64,000 bases of DNA from CBDAMZ01 sp965197375 (lineage in GTDB: Bacteria > Acidobacteriota > Vicinamibacteria > Vicinamibacterales > UBA8438): contig CBDAMZ010000010.1 of the NCBI GenBank assembly GCA_965197375.1, positions 248,001-312,000 on the forward strand. The letters run 5' to 3'. This document shows, piece by piece, positions 32,291-41,836 of the stretch; the first letter of the stretch is position 1; every line of letters begins with the position of its first letter. Position numbers and translations under genes: made by a program. The notes under the pieces were generated by a model. That model did no database searches, was not told where the DNA came from, and saw only the letters and a program-made list of their open reading frames with translations.

Positions 32291-32642
32291 CTTGACTCTC
32301 TTCTACTGTCAACAGCAGTCGTCGTGAATCTGCTGGAATCGACCCCGGTCATGGAGACATTTTGGCATTTTCCTGCTGCGACCGAGGACGCGAGCCGATT
32401 CCTGAAAAGAACTAAAAAAGAAAGATAAGAACCTAAAAAACGAACGCGATGAGATATGGTGGCGCCTGATCATAGCCTGTATCCGACGGCGACGAGTTCT
32501 AAATCTTGTTATGCTAACCCGACTACGCATGATGCGTAGGATTACACTATCTTTGCGGTCATCACACCTTGACTTACGGACGGAGACGACCTATACAGAA
32601 CTTGGATTTGCTTGACCTCCAGGAACCCGAGGGAGATCTCAG
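32291..32642. other. Gene-free stretch
   Basis: No coding frame resembles a protein. AT-rich patches (AAAAAAGAAAGATAAGAAC near 32413) occur. GAGGGAGATCTCAG ahead of 32643 is the ribosome site of the next gene. Confidence 0.4.
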
Positions 32643-33468
32643 ATGACCATCCGTCCGGGACAAATGCTGTTATCTGCATCCATCTTGCTTCTGGTCCTCT
32701 TACTCTCTATGACCCGGCTGCCGGCGCAGACCACCGCCCCAGATATGCGACGGGCATGGGACGGTCATCCTAACCTAAACGGCATCTGGCAGGCACTAGG
32801 CACGGCCAACTGGAATCTCGAGGACCATCCGGCAGGTCCCGGGCATCCGGACCTCGGTGCCATCAGCGCGATTCCGCCTGGACAGGGAGTCGTCGTCGGG
32901 GGCGAAATTCCCTACCGTGAGGCAGCTCAAAGGCGGCGTGAGAAAAACTTCGAAAACCGCATGCACGCGGACCCAGAGGCAAAATGTTTTGTGCCGGGTG
33001 TCCCCCGTGCTACCTACCTTCCCTATCCATTCCAAATCATCCAGGGAGACCGTGCGATCATGATGGTCTACGGGTTTGCGGAGGCGAATCGCACTATCCA
33101 CATGGACAAGGATAATCCTGAGCCACCGCCTATTGATAGCTGGATGGGACGGTCGCACGGTCGATGGGAAGGTGACACACTAGTCGTCGAAGCAGAAGGC
33201 TTCAACGGTGAAGCGTGGTTCGACCGCGCTGGAAACTTCGCTAGCAGTGCTTTGCGTGTTGAAGAACGGTACACCCCAATGGGACCAAACAAACGTGCTC
33301 AGGTACGAAGCAACCCTTGAAGACTCCACCGTGTTTACCAGACCGTGGCAGATCAGCATGTTGCTTTACCGCCGACTCGAAGAGAATGCACGTTTATTGG
33401 CATTTAAGTGCGTGGAATACTCGGAAGATCTCCTACACGGCCATCTGCGCAGGGAACCGACCCGATAG
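32643..33468 (+). pseudogene. Secreted protein of an acidobacterial DUF family, frameshifted by a 4-bp duplication
   Basis: The leader LLSASILLLVLLLSMTRLPA precedes a family recognised by WMGRSHGRWEGDTLVVEAEG plus FVPGVPRATYLPYPFQIIQG. The first frame breaks after YTPMGPN; the second continues VLRYEATLEDSTVFTRPWQI then LLAFKCVEYSEDLLHGHLRR. The break is a CAAACAAA at about 33285-33295; removing one CAAA restores PMGPNVLRYEATLED. The role is unknown; DUF6152 genes commonly sit next to this family, as here. Related copies lie at 34380-35250 and 53052-54097, both also broken. Confidence 0.75.
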
Positions 33469-33494
33469 ACAGCAAACCGCGGAGGAATCAAGGT

Positions 33495-35250
33495 ATGACG
33501 ACGATACGTGTTCCGTTCATACTCCTCGCTCTGGGGATGGTGACCGGTGCGGTACCGGGGAACACCTGGGCGGCGGAAGCCGGCTACCACCACGTGCATA
33601 TCACCTCATCCGCTCCACCCGAATCGGCTAAGTGGTATATCCGCTACCTCGAGTGCGAGGCGATCGCCGACCGAAATGACACGGTCAACTGCGGTGGAGC
33701 AGAGGTGACGTTCGTTGTTCAACCGACGATGGGCAGTACGCAAGGCACCGGTGTTAACCATATCGGCCTGTCGTTCCCAGACCTGACTGCCAAGATGGCC
33801 GAGCTTGAATCGATCGGGGTGCGTGGCTCTGGCGTTCGGCTCCAGCGCTTCGAAGATGGTTCGACCCTGCGCGACGCACCCGGACTGTTCACCTACGGCT
33901 TCATTTTCGATCCTTGGGGAACACGAATTGAACTAGTCGAGGACCCTGACTACCTCGGCTTCCATCACATTCACCTAAGTGCTACCGACCCCGAAGCGAC
34001 GCTGGCGTGGTATCAACAAATGTTCGGTAGCCAGCCTGCATCGCTGAAACAAAGGCTCAACGGCTTGCTCTTTAACGATGTCTGGATCTTTGCCTCCGAA
34101 CACACAAATGGAACGCCGGCCACCACTCAAGGTCGTGCCATCGACCACATCGGTTTCGTCGTAACGGACCTCGATTCTGTCGCTGCAGAACTCCGTCAAG
34201 CTGGTGTCAAATTCCAGGAAGACCCCGTGGTGCCAGATAACGCCCGTACGTCGGCCAGGCGAGCCTTCATCCTTGGACCTGGCAACGTTCGACTCGCTGT
34301 CGTCGAAACCGGATTTGCCGGGGTCGACAGCTCGGAAACGGCGGCTGTATTTACGGAAGTACGTGAACCCTATAACACGCCAATCACCCCGTGGGGAGAA
34401 CCTGACCTGCAGGGTGTCTGGACCGGAAACGCTTCACACGGTATCCCGCTGGAACGTCCTCTAGATCTCGAGGACGTCGAGACGTTAAGCCCTGAACAAG
34501 CAGCGTCTCGACGCGAGCGGGGTACTCTTCGCAGTATCTGGGGGATACGAACGAGAATGGCGTGACACAACAATCGGCTATGACAAGAACGCGCCGTCGA
34601 CCCAGGTCGCGATGATCATCAATCCACCCGATGGCCGCCTGCCTCAGATGACCCCCAACGGAGAGCGACTGACCGAACAAGTCGCGCGTGAGCGCGCCCG
34701 CTATACCAATAGCAACGTTGCCGGCCCTGAGGAAACCACCCCGTTTGTTCGTTGCATCACGCGCGGTCTGCCGGGACTGATGATGCCAGGGGTCTACAAC
34801 AACGGCCTGCAGATCATGCAAGGACCGGGATTCGTGGCAATCCAAAAGGAAATGATTCACGAGACTCGTGTCATTCCAACAGAAGATCAGCCGGCGGTCG
34901 GACCAAACCTCACGTCGTGGCTTGGCGACTCACGGGGTCGATGGGAAGATGACACGCTAGTAGTCGAAACGAAGAACTTTAACGGGAGGGCATCCTACCG
35001 AGGGTCGTCACCAGACATGCTGCTGACCGAACGGTTCACTCGGATCAGTCCCACGCGGATTGAGTATCAGTTCACCGTCGATGATCAGGCGGTTTGGGCG
35101 CAACCGTGGGCTGGACGCTTTACGTTTGATCTAGATAACGAACAGTACGAACTCGTCGAATATGCATGTCACGAGGGCAATTATGGTATGTCTAACATTC
35201 TCAGTGGCGCGCGAGCGAGAGACCGGGAGGCCGCAGACGCCGGCCGCTAG
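33495..35250 (+). pseudogene. Fusion of two VOC (glyoxalase-fold) domains with the same DUF family, frameshifted
   Basis: Leader VPFILLALGMVTGAVPGNTW. VOC domain 1 runs over about residues 30-150 (GYHHVHITSSAPPESAKWYI, ending IFDPWGTRIELVEDP). VOC domain 2 spans 155-280 (GFHHIHLSATDPEATLAWYQ, ending GPGNVRLAVVE). From about 295 the DUF domain starts (ITPWGEPDLQGVWTG). The frame breaks at GAGCGGGGTACTC (about 34520); the other frame continues VLFAVSGGYEREWRDTTIGY, then LTSWLGDSRGRWEDDTLVVE, to 35250. One base lost explains it. His/Glu metal residues of VOC proteins are visible, but the substrate is unknown. Confidence 0.72.
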
Positions 35251-35263
35251 TGAGGAAGGCCTG

Positions 35264-35702
35264 ATGAGGAAAAAATTTCTGGTATTACTTGCTGGATTCA
35301 GTTTCGGCGTCCTTGTCACCAGCTTGCCGGTTATTGCACATCACGCATTTTCAGCAGAATTCGACTCGACAAAGCCCGTACAACTCCGGGGCACAATCAC
35401 CAAAATGGAATGGATCAATCCACACGCCTGGATGCATATCGATGTAACAAATGATGACGGCGCTGTCGACAGCTGGATGATCGAGGCAGGCCCCCCTGGA
35501 GCCCTCGTGCGACGCGGATGGCGAAAGGATTCAGTGGCTCCGGGCCGAAGTCTTGGTCGAGGGCTACCGCGCAATCGATAACGCGTTCAGGGCTAACGGG
35601 CGTGATGTTACGCTCCCCGACGGCACACGATTGTTCGCCGGATCCTCCGGCACAGGTGCCCCGCTAGACAGCCGAGATCCAACCGAGTCAGCGCCCCGTT
35701 AA
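35264..35702 (+). pseudogene. DUF6152-family secreted protein, frameshifted
   Basis: Leader MRKKFLVLLAGFSFGVLVTS, then HHAFSAEFDSTKPVQLRGTI and MEWINPHAWMHIDVTNDDG, the DUF6152 signature. The frame breaks at GCTCCGGGCCGAAG (about 35540). The other frame continues RAEVLVEGYRAIDNAFRANG, then RDVTLPDGTRLFAGSSGTGA, to 35702. It follows the DUF-family gene by 13 bp in an operon-like run of three genes, all frameshifted. Confidence 0.75.
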
Positions 35703-36003
35703 GTCGCTACTGTACGCCACCCAGCGTCCGTGCCTCACCGGGAAGTAATCTTCGGGTCGACTCCGCCACCGAATCTATTCTCTCCAGAAAGAGAAGCTCG
35801 ACAGTGAACTGTCCGATCTCGACCAGAAAGCCAGCCACGCCGAAACAAAGAAAGCGCGACGGCTCGCCGTTGTCTCTTAAATAACCACCATGGGTGAGCT
35901 AGACTTACGCAGCCATCCGGTAAGTTTATGGACTAGCCTAACGATAGATAACTGAGGCGTCGGCGCTTAGTTTTCCGTTTTTCCTACGTAAAAGGGGGAA
36001 CTA
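35703..36003. other. Gap with a short coiled-coil relic
   Basis: A stopless stretch ending at 35880 reads YSLQKEKLDSELSDLDQKAS then HAETKKARRLAVVS, possibly the end of a DUF465/YdcH-like protein; it has no start. The rest shows nothing recognisable. Confidence 0.3.
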
Positions 36004-36333
36004 ATGAGTGAGCGTATTTTGGTTTGTTTGCTTGTCGTCGCTGCTGTCCTGGCAGCTATTCCTCAGGCGATGTTTCTGCCTTGGGGTATCGTCCTGGTTC
36101 TCCTCGGACTAATAGCTGGTGCAATGGCGAAACCTGGCGATGCGGCCGACCGAATAGTGGTTTACGTGGCTGCCATCGCACTGCCAGTATTTTCCGACAG
36201 TTTGGATGTCATTTCGACAGTCGGGCCTTGGGTTAACCAAGTGCTTGACCATTTAGCCACAGGCATCCAAGGCGTGGCGGTAGCCGTCTTTGTGGTGGCG
36301 ATCTGCGGAAGAATCATGCCTGGGGCCAAATAA
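36004..36333 (+). CDS. Small membrane protein, unknown
   Basis: 109 residues with four hydrophobic segments (ILVCLLVVAAVLAAIPQAMF; WGIVLVLLGLIAGAMA; RIVVYVAAIALPVFSDSLDV; IQGVAVAVFVVAICGRIM). AAAGGGGGAACTA precedes the ATG. No family recognised. Confidence 0.5.
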   Translation: MSERILVCLLVVAAVLAAIPQAMFLPWGIVLVLLGLIAGAMAKPGDAADRIVVYVAAIALPVFSDSLDVISTVGPWVNQVLDHLATGIQGVAVAVFVVAICGRIMPGAK

Positions 36334-36381
36334 ACAGATTCAGTTAGTGACCGTCATGAGTCAGACAAACGAACGCTGAGG

Positions 36382-36416
36382 CGGCTGGCGTTCAACGGGG
36401 GTAGGGGTTAGAGATC
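36382..36416 (-). repeat. S-P repeat copy 17 (degenerate, minus strand)
   Basis: The minus strand reads TAACCCCTACCCCCG then TTGAAC, followed by GCCAGCCGCC. No -10 is found. It points at the 3' end of the upstream membrane-protein gene. Confidence 0.45.
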
Positions 36417-36451
36417 AGGCGAGTGCTTGGCTTCGGGGATTGTTGGCCCTG

Positions 36452-36982
36452 CTAGAAGGCCCAACCGATATTGACGAGTTGAAGCACGGGGATCGCCGCG
36501 CCATTAAACACCCTTGTCGCGCCGCCGCCGATGCTAATGCTGAGGTGTCGATCAGGCCCAACGAGCCAAGCACATCCCAGCTCGAAACCGAAACCGAGGT
36601 GCGACCCTAAGTCTTCGGCCGGAACGACATCGTCCTCGTGTTGCGACATCCAAAATACTCCGACCCTGGGTCCTAAATAGAATCCCCTTAATGCTTCGCC
36701 GTCCGGGTAATAGCGTAACGCCACATTGAAACTGTAGAATCCATTGCCATCACCCCAAGGAAGTCTTGACCCAGACAGACCAACGGAGGCTCCTTCCGCA
36801 ACCTTACACTCGTACTCGCCGTTGTACCACGGCACCAAGATCATCCCAAACGGGTTCGCCGATATTACTTGGCTATGGGCCGCTGATTGACCCCCTGTGG
36901 GCTCTTGCGCGAACCCGGTCGTCGCCAGGATCATAAGCAGAGTTACGACAACGGCGCCGAGACGAAAATTGCGGCCGATCAC
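36452..36982 (-). CDS. Outer-membrane beta-barrel-like protein
   Basis: 176 residues. Leader LGAVVVTLLMILATTGFAQE; then alternating strands such as FGMILVPWYNGEYECKVAE, GFYSFNVALRYYPDGEALRG, FYLGPRVGVFWMSQHED and FGFELGCAWLVGPDRHLSIS, ending VLQLVNIGWAF with a terminal Phe, as outer-membrane barrels do. It resembles small DUF3575-type barrels. Function unknown. Confidence 0.65.
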   Translation of the reverse strand: MIGRNFRLGAVVVTLLMILATTGFAQEPTGGQSAAHSQVISANPFGMILVPWYNGEYECKVAEGASVGLSGSRLPWGDGNGFYSFNVALRYYPDGEALRGFYLGPRVGVFWMSQHEDDVVPAEDLGSHLGFGFELGCAWLVGPDRHLSISIGGGATRVFNGAAIPVLQLVNIGWAF

Positions 36983-37036
36983 AAACTTTCTCCAATCACA
37001 ACAACAAACGACGAACGCCTAGCGTAGCGACTGATT

Positions 37037-37114
37037 ATGGGTTATTCCGCGTACAATTTTTGGACTGTTGCGTTACCCCGTTTTGTTGTTCTGTTTTTCA
37101 TTTTTGCTGTAATG
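37037..37114 (+). pseudogene. Small membrane protein, 5' part split by IS-C
   Basis: MGYSAYNFWTVALPRFVVLF then FIFAV, continued beyond IS-C at 38497 as MIAIYFYLDHFFSYLALLSL then QG-stop (38564-38566). Removing 37115-38496 plus one AATG gives one 47-codon frame. It is very AT-rich and hydrophobic. Being so short, it could be chance, but the frame is exactly restored. Confidence 0.45.
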
Positions 37115-37160
37115 TGTACCGCCCCAGGGTTCTTGGACAGTGGTTTGACGGTATTCGCAT

Positions 37161-38054
37161 CTACGCGGCCGCGTCCAGCCCGACGAGGTCGCGTCGCACC
37201 TGCGCGGGGCTTCGGTAAGCGTATTTCTCAAGCATCCATTGTTCGTTGTATGTCCGCTTGAACGCGAGCAAGGCCAGGCGGAGGTCTTCGATGGTCTCGA
37301 AGCTCCGCACCCACAAGAGATTTTCCTTCAGCGTGCGGATGAAGCGCTCCGCCACGCCGTTACCTTCGGGCGCTCGCACAAAGCTCGGGGAACTCTCAAT
37401 CCCGAAGAACGCGATCTCCTGTTGGAAATCGGCGGCCAGGTAGTTCGACCCGTGGTCGTGACGCAGCCGCAGCCCGCGGGCGGCGCCGTCGCTGATCCCG
37501 CCGAAGCGTTCGCGGACACCCTGGCGGATGGGCTCCAGGGCCTCGAAGCGGTTGCCGCTCTTGGCCGCATGCAGACCGATGCACTCGGTCGTGCAGTGAT
37601 CGACGGCCACGAACACGCAGGCCGCCCCCTCGCCCACGGTCACCGTGGCCGTCATGTCGGTGCCCCACATCACGTCAGGCGTCTCGGTGGTGATCGTGCC
37701 GTTGTGCACCGTCGGGCCATGCGCCTGGCCCACGCGGTGCGGGGCCTGGAGGTCGTGCGCACGCATTAATCGGCGCACCCGCTCCGGCGAGGTCCGAATC
37801 CCCTCGACCCGCAGCTTCGCCCAAACTTTCCGGTAGCCCTCACCATGAAACGGCGACGCTTCGAGCACCCGGCGGATGTGGCCCACCAGGACATCGTCCG
37901 GGGCCGCGCCGACGGGCCCGCGGCGATGCCCGCGCGCGCAGTCCCGCGGTACCTGCCGCCGCGCATAGACACTCGACCGCGGCCGTGCCCACACGCGGCA
38001 GACGCGCTGCACACCATACGCCCGACGGGTGGAGATCGACTGGGCGCCACTCAT
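37161..38054 (-). CDS. IS-C transposase OrfB (DDE integrase)
   Basis: 297 residues. The HTH_21 region (GYRKVWAKLRVEGIRTSPER) precedes the rve core with DVMWGTDMTATVTVGEGAAC (Asp), GLRLRHDHGSNYLAADFQQE (Asp) and SFVRAPEGNGVAERFIRTLK (Glu). All three catalytic residues are present and the frame is unbroken. Its ATG overlaps the OrfA stop by 4 bp, so the two may be translationally coupled. Confidence 0.9.
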   Translation of the reverse strand: MSGAQSISTRRAYGVQRVCRVWARPRSSVYARRQVPRDCARGHRRGPVGAAPDDVLVGHIRRVLEASPFHGEGYRKVWAKLRVEGIRTSPERVRRLMRAHDLQAPHRVGQAHGPTVHNGTITTETPDVMWGTDMTATVTVGEGAACVFVAVDHCTTECIGLHAAKSGNRFEALEPIRQGVRERFGGISDGAARGLRLRHDHGSNYLAADFQQEIAFFGIESSPSFVRAPEGNGVAERFIRTLKENLLWVRSFETIEDLRLALLAFKRTYNEQWMLEKYAYRSPAQVRRDLVGLDAAA

Positions 38055-38464
38055 TGCGTCGACCTCCGGCCGGCCAAAGGGCGGCCGGCCTCCAGCTGGT
38101 CTACCTTCGCATACAGCAACTCGGTCTCCATCAGGAGTTCGCCGATCTTGGCCTGCAGCCGACGGTGGTCGTCGTCCACCGCCTCGGTCGCTCGGCTCTT
38201 CAAGCCGGCCTGGCCAGCCGCCAAAAACCTATCGCGCCACTGCGAGGCCCGCGCCGCCGTGATGCCCAACTCCCGCGACACCGACTCGAGATCCTCACCC
38301 CGCAGGAGGCGGAGCACCGTCGCGCGTTTACACCTGGCCGAAAACCGCCCCTTCCGGTCACGCGCGGCGGCCGCTCCAGTCGCCCTCCGGGCTCCCTCCG
38401 CCGCCACCGAACTCTGATCGTGCTTCCTCATCTCGACACTCCTCCTGCGAGCACTCTCTCGCAA
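38051..38464 (-). CDS. IS-C transposase OrfA (helix-turn-helix)
   Basis: About 137 residues; ATG 38431 (MRKHDQSS) is a likelier start. RFSARCKRATVLRLLRGEDL and LESVSRELGITAARASQWRD form the IS3 OrfA helix-turn-helix that binds the element ends. A coiled region (LQAKIGELLMETELLYAKVD) follows. Confidence 0.85.
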   Translation of the reverse strand: MRESARRRSVEMRKHDQSSVAAEGARRATGAAAARDRKGRFSARCKRATVLRLLRGEDLESVSRELGITAARASQWRDRFLAAGQAGLKSRATEAVDDDHRRLQAKIGELLMETELLYAKVDQLEAGRPLAGRRSTQ

Positions 38465-38595
38465 TCAAGTGTCCAAGAAAACCCTAGGGCGATGTAAATG
38501 ATTGCTATTTATTTTTATTTGGATCATTTTTTTTCTTACTTGGCACTACTTTCTTTGCAGGGGTAGGGCTCACACCGCACGATCTCTACCTAGAA

Positions 38596-38895
38596 ATGCA
38601 CAATTTTTTCGCCTTTAATGCTTTTAGATTTTTGATACCAAGCTCTCTTGCTTACCTCATTGTTTTGTTACGTAGTCCGGTTGAAAATAAGCATGCTCTT
38701 GTTACCATGTTTTATTTAGCATGCACGTCTGCTTATGTTATCTACCAATTGGTAAGTGGCAGTCCTATGGAGAACCAAGAGGCAATGGTAAGACAAGCTA
38801 CTATCCAAAAATTAATTGTTCTGGTAAGCGTTGCAACTATATTTTCCCTAAGCTTTGCTTTTTCATCGCAATTAAAAACCCTAAAAGTTAATTAA
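38596..38895 (+). CDS. Small AT-rich membrane protein, unknown
   Basis: 99 residues with three hydrophobic segments (NAFRFLIPSSLAYLIVLL; ALVTMFYLACTSAYVIYQLV; IQKLIVLVSVATIFSLSFAF). Base composition is far more AT-rich than the window average, as in 37037-38566, so this block looks acquired. No family recognised. Confidence 0.5.
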   Translation: MHNFFAFNAFRFLIPSSLAYLIVLLRSPVENKHALVTMFYLACTSAYVIYQLVSGSPMENQEAMVRQATIQKLIVLVSVATIFSLSFAFSSQLKTLKVN

Positions 38896-39305
38896 GTCGT
38901 GTGTAGTGTTGGTGACAATTGAGCGTGGCAGCATTCGGCCTCGGCCCAATAACTACGATTAGCCGTTTCTCGACCTCGTCAAGACACCTAGCTCAGACGA
39001 ACTTAATCGTGACCGGGGGGTGCGGCTCACGCGCGTGCGCGGTGAGCAAATCCTGCGCGACGTTTGTGTAATTGTCCAAACGAGGCAGGCGCCAACTCAC
39101 CTTCCCGTTTCTCCTGCGTGCGTGAGGATTAGACGCTAGTCTCCTTGACGTGGGCGGCTCTTAATGTCACTGGGTGGCGGGCGCCGGTGCGCTGATTCAG
39201 GCATTCTACAAACACCGAGAACCCCACCGCGAAGTAGAGGTAGCCCTTCGGCTAGGGTCCACTCATGCACGGCGCTACCTGCGCCATGTGTATTACAGAA
39301 AACAC
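38896..39305. other. Gene-free stretch with a degenerate S-P tail
   Basis: 39018-39050 (GTGCGGCTCACGCGCGTGCG then CGGTGAGC) resembles the Sel1-tail half of the S-P repeat on the minus strand. No promoter half follows. Nothing else recognised. Confidence 0.35.
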
Positions 39306-39773
39306 CTAACGGACTGTAAAGTCACTCCACTCAGCAATCTTCCCGTTCTTCACATGGAAGACTCCAACGCCGTGCCACTCAATTTTCCGCTCTGGTAGCT
39401 CAAAACGATCGATCCGTTCGTTAACGACGATCGGACCTCTCGCAAACGTTTCTATAACTTCAAATTCCATAAACGTCGCCTGGCCCACGAGGTTCTGCAG
39501 CAGTTCGAGGATGGCCAGGCGACCCGTCACCGGTGATGCCGTTTCATTTACTCGATATACACAGTCGTCAGACAGCAGTACGCCGAGTTTGTCAAAGTCC
39601 ATGGGCGCGACCCAAGCAGCACACATGGTGTTTACTAGCTGGATATTGGCCTCCTCCGTCTCGGTCAGTTCACCAGCGCGAACCCCAGCCGGCAGAGTAA
39701 CGGCAGCCACGCTGGACAAACCTAGCGCAGCCAGCATGTCCCGTCTTTTGATCTGATGCCCGTGCGTCTCCAT
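39306..39773 (-). CDS. Tat-exported SnoaL/limonene-epoxide-hydrolase-like protein
   Basis: About 155 residues from METHGHQIKRRDMLAALGLS, a KRRDMLA twin-arginine-like leader. The NTF2-fold follows: CAAWVAPMDFDKLGVLLSDD, then CVYRVNETASPVTGRLAILE and WHGVGVFHVKNGKIAEWSDF. The Asp/Arg pattern fits limonene-1,2-epoxide hydrolase-like proteins. The actual substrate is unknown. The frame opens further upstream, but the leader fixes 39773. Confidence 0.68.
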   Translation of the reverse strand: METHGHQIKRRDMLAALGLSSVAAVTLPAGVRAGELTETEEANIQLVNTMCAAWVAPMDFDKLGVLLSDDCVYRVNETASPVTGRLAILELLQNLVGQATFMEFEVIETFARGPIVVNERIDRFELPERKIEWHGVGVFHVKNGKIAEWSDFTVR

Positions 39774-40018
39774 AGACAACCTCCTCATGCTCACAGAGTG
39801 ATCACCGGCGTACCTTAGAGTACCCTCGACTACGCCATCACCCGGTGAGGCCTCCAGGTAAGGCACTAACGGCGAACAGCGACACGTTTAGCGTAGCACG
39901 AAGTGCGCGTGCTTCCTTGCAGGAAAAACACGGATATAATAAGCGACTGGCCATCCGGCGGAAGGCCCCACCTTGGCATCAGTCCCCGGTACATACAAGT
40001 GGGACATGAAGGACATCC

Positions 40019-40564
40019 ATGAAGCGTGTGCTTTTTCTCGTCCTCGGCATCGCAGCCATCTCACCGCATTCCTATGCTCAGTCAGATACTGAACTCATCG
40101 AGCAGGCACTGGCAGCAGCGTCACGCCGCGCGCGTGACGGTGCGTCGGTCATCAAGTGGAGCGCCGACCATACCTACACGACGATCAAGACAGGTACGAA
40201 CAAGGTGGTCTGCTACAGTCGAGCAGATCAGCGTGGCCGGCAGCCGTTTGCCATGCAGTGCACAAGTATGGCGAACCTCGAAAGAGTTGCACAGAACCGG
40301 AAGTTTCGTGCGGATAGCACCGACAACGATGGAGAACGGGCACTAGTCGCCGCCGCCGCAAAGAACGGTACCCGTGTGAAAGCAGAATATGGTTCGTTCT
40401 TCAGATCGATGAACGGTCAAGACCAGGCAAGTGCCAGAATTCACACTACAATTGCAATGCCAGGGGCAACCACAGCGTCCGCTGGCTTCCCTGAAGACCG
40501 CAGCCAAGGCGGTGCGTGGATCATGGCGGCGGGCACGAGCGAGGCCCACCTCATACTTCCCTGA
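40019..40564 (+). CDS. Secreted hypothetical protein
   Basis: 181 residues. Leader MKRVLFLVLGIAAISPHSYA, then a helical region (ELIEQALAAASRRARDGASV) and KVVCYSRADQRGRQPFAMQC with a Cys pair that may form a disulphide. The C-terminus GGAWIMAAGTSEAHLILP is typical of secreted acidobacterial proteins of unknown function. No domain named. Confidence 0.5.
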   Translation: MKRVLFLVLGIAAISPHSYAQSDTELIEQALAAASRRARDGASVIKWSADHTYTTIKTGTNKVVCYSRADQRGRQPFAMQCTSMANLERVAQNRKFRADSTDNDGERALVAAAAKNGTRVKAEYGSFFRSMNGQDQASARIHTTIAMPGATTASAGFPEDRSQGGAWIMAAGTSEAHLILP

Positions 40565-40645
40565 CACTAGCGAAGCGCTAGGGAATCACGCCTACTCCCC
40601 AACGCTCAGCGACGGGCTGGCGAGAAGTTTGTCGAGTCCAGTGGG

Positions 40646-41104
40646 CTATTTGAGTGCCGAGTAATCAGTTGCACTCATCATGAAAACGTTGGCCTCGATC
40701 GGTACTGGGTATTTTTGCCTGAGCGCGGTCCATTCTGGATCGGTGCGAAACGCAGACCAGACCTCTTCCCGGTGGGCGCGGTCTCGATAGGCCAACATCC
40801 AGACCAGCGTGTTCGGATCATCGAGATTCTGCCAGGCCGCAATGGCCTTGGCGCCATGATTCTCAAAAATTTCGATCTCTTTCTCACGGAAGCGCTGATG
40901 CAGATCGTTGATGCCTCCCTTACCATCACGCTCCAGCTCGGCCGTGTACATACGAAGCTCGAAGCAGCGTGAATTAGCCGCGACGTTGTTCGAGAGTTCC
41001 GCTGGCAACTGGACAGCCGGACCACAGGGTGCCGGAGCATCTTGGGCATGCGCTAGGCCACTGAGGCCAAAGCTAATCATTACGGCAAAAAGAGTTTTTC
41101 CCAT
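40646..41104 (-). CDS. NIPSNAP-family protein, secreted
   Basis: 152 residues. Leader MGKTLFAVMISFGLSGLAHA; then CFELRMYTAELERDGKGGIN, LHQRFREKEIEIFENHGAKA and LVWMLAYRDRAHREEVWSAF, RTDPEW. These are the ferredoxin-like-fold NIPSNAP signatures. The biochemical role is unknown. Intact. Confidence 0.82.
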   Translation of the reverse strand: MGKTLFAVMISFGLSGLAHAQDAPAPCGPAVQLPAELSNNVAANSRCFELRMYTAELERDGKGGINDLHQRFREKEIEIFENHGAKAIAAWQNLDDPNTLVWMLAYRDRAHREEVWSAFRTDPEWTALRQKYPVPIEANVFMMSATDYSALK

Positions 41105-41383
41105 GCCTATCCCTTTCTGAAGTGGTTGTAGTACTAACTAGGTCTCCTTCGTTACGCAGTGGCAATCCGCCTGATCGGAGCACACGTCAGCGTGCAGAAC
41201 TCTACGGTCGCCTCAAGCAGGCTCCGATGTCATGCGAAGTTTGGTCGGAAATCACCGTGTCCGTGCGGGAGTGGGCGCAAGTTCAAGAAGTACTGTCTCA
41301 GGTGACCCTCGTGGTTCAACACAGCCAGCAACATTTCGTTCTGATTCCACTTCGCGTCACGGGCGCGGAAGACCTCGTCTATC

Positions 41384-41836
41384 TTACCTTGCCAATCCTG
41401 GCCGCGACTCGTCATAAGCCGAGAGCGGTGCTATCGCATGTTTGATCCGTGAGACCAGATAGAGGACCACGCCCCCCGTGAACATAACAAAGGGTCCCTC
41501 CGTCATAGTCCATGCCAGCGGCATGGCGGCCCATGCATCAATAAAACATAACGCCGCGCCGAATACAGTCGTCATCAACCCTAGGTACCACAAGACGGAT
41601 TGGTGACGGCAAATATCGAATGACACAATCCAGAACAACCCTCCCGTCATAGCGTAAAACGCTGATGTTGATCGCGCCAAGTACCAAACAATCGGAGTGT
41701 CTGGCATTTCACCAAGGTCAACCAAGGCATGGATATGTTGCATCCATGACTGTGGAGCAGCAACAAACACCAGCGCCACGATCATGGAAGTTCCGACGAT
41801 TCGAAGAAGCGCTCGCAGGAAGCGATTTTGTCCCAC
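41384..41836 (-). CDS. Four-helix membrane protein, unknown
   Basis: 150 residues with helices near 10-27 (RIVGTSMIVALVFVAAPQSW), 55-72 (TSAFYAMTGGLFWIVSF), 80-98 (VLWYLGLMTTVFGAALCFID) and 110-128. The GTG start (41836) overlaps the TAG stop of the EF-Tu-like gene by one base, so they are probably co-translated. No family recognised. Confidence 0.55.
   Translation of the reverse strand: MGQNRFLRALLRIVGTSMIVALVFVAAPQSWMQHIHALVDLGEMPDTPIVWYLARSTSAFYAMTGGLFWIVSFDICRHQSVLWYLGLMTTVFGAALCFIDAWAAMPLAWTMTEGPFVMFTGGVVLYLVSRIKHAIAPLSAYDESRPGLAR

Larger units (their letters stand above)
37115..38496 (-). mobile_element. IS-C: IS3-family insertion sequence, about 1382 bp
   Basis: The ends TGTACCGCCCCAGGG (left) and the complement of TACATCGCCCTAGGG (right) form imperfect inverted repeats, extending through TTCTTGGACA on both sides. 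They are flanked by an AATG duplication (37111-37114, 38497-38500). Two intact transposase frames lie on the minus strand. It is a different element from IS-A/IS-B. It sits in an AT-rich block unlike its own GC-rich sequence. Confidence 0.82.

Noticed and set aside
41122..41445. 107-residue open frame as a gene
   Set aside because: It overlaps the end of a better-supported membrane gene on the other strand, has no ribosome site and no family resemblance.
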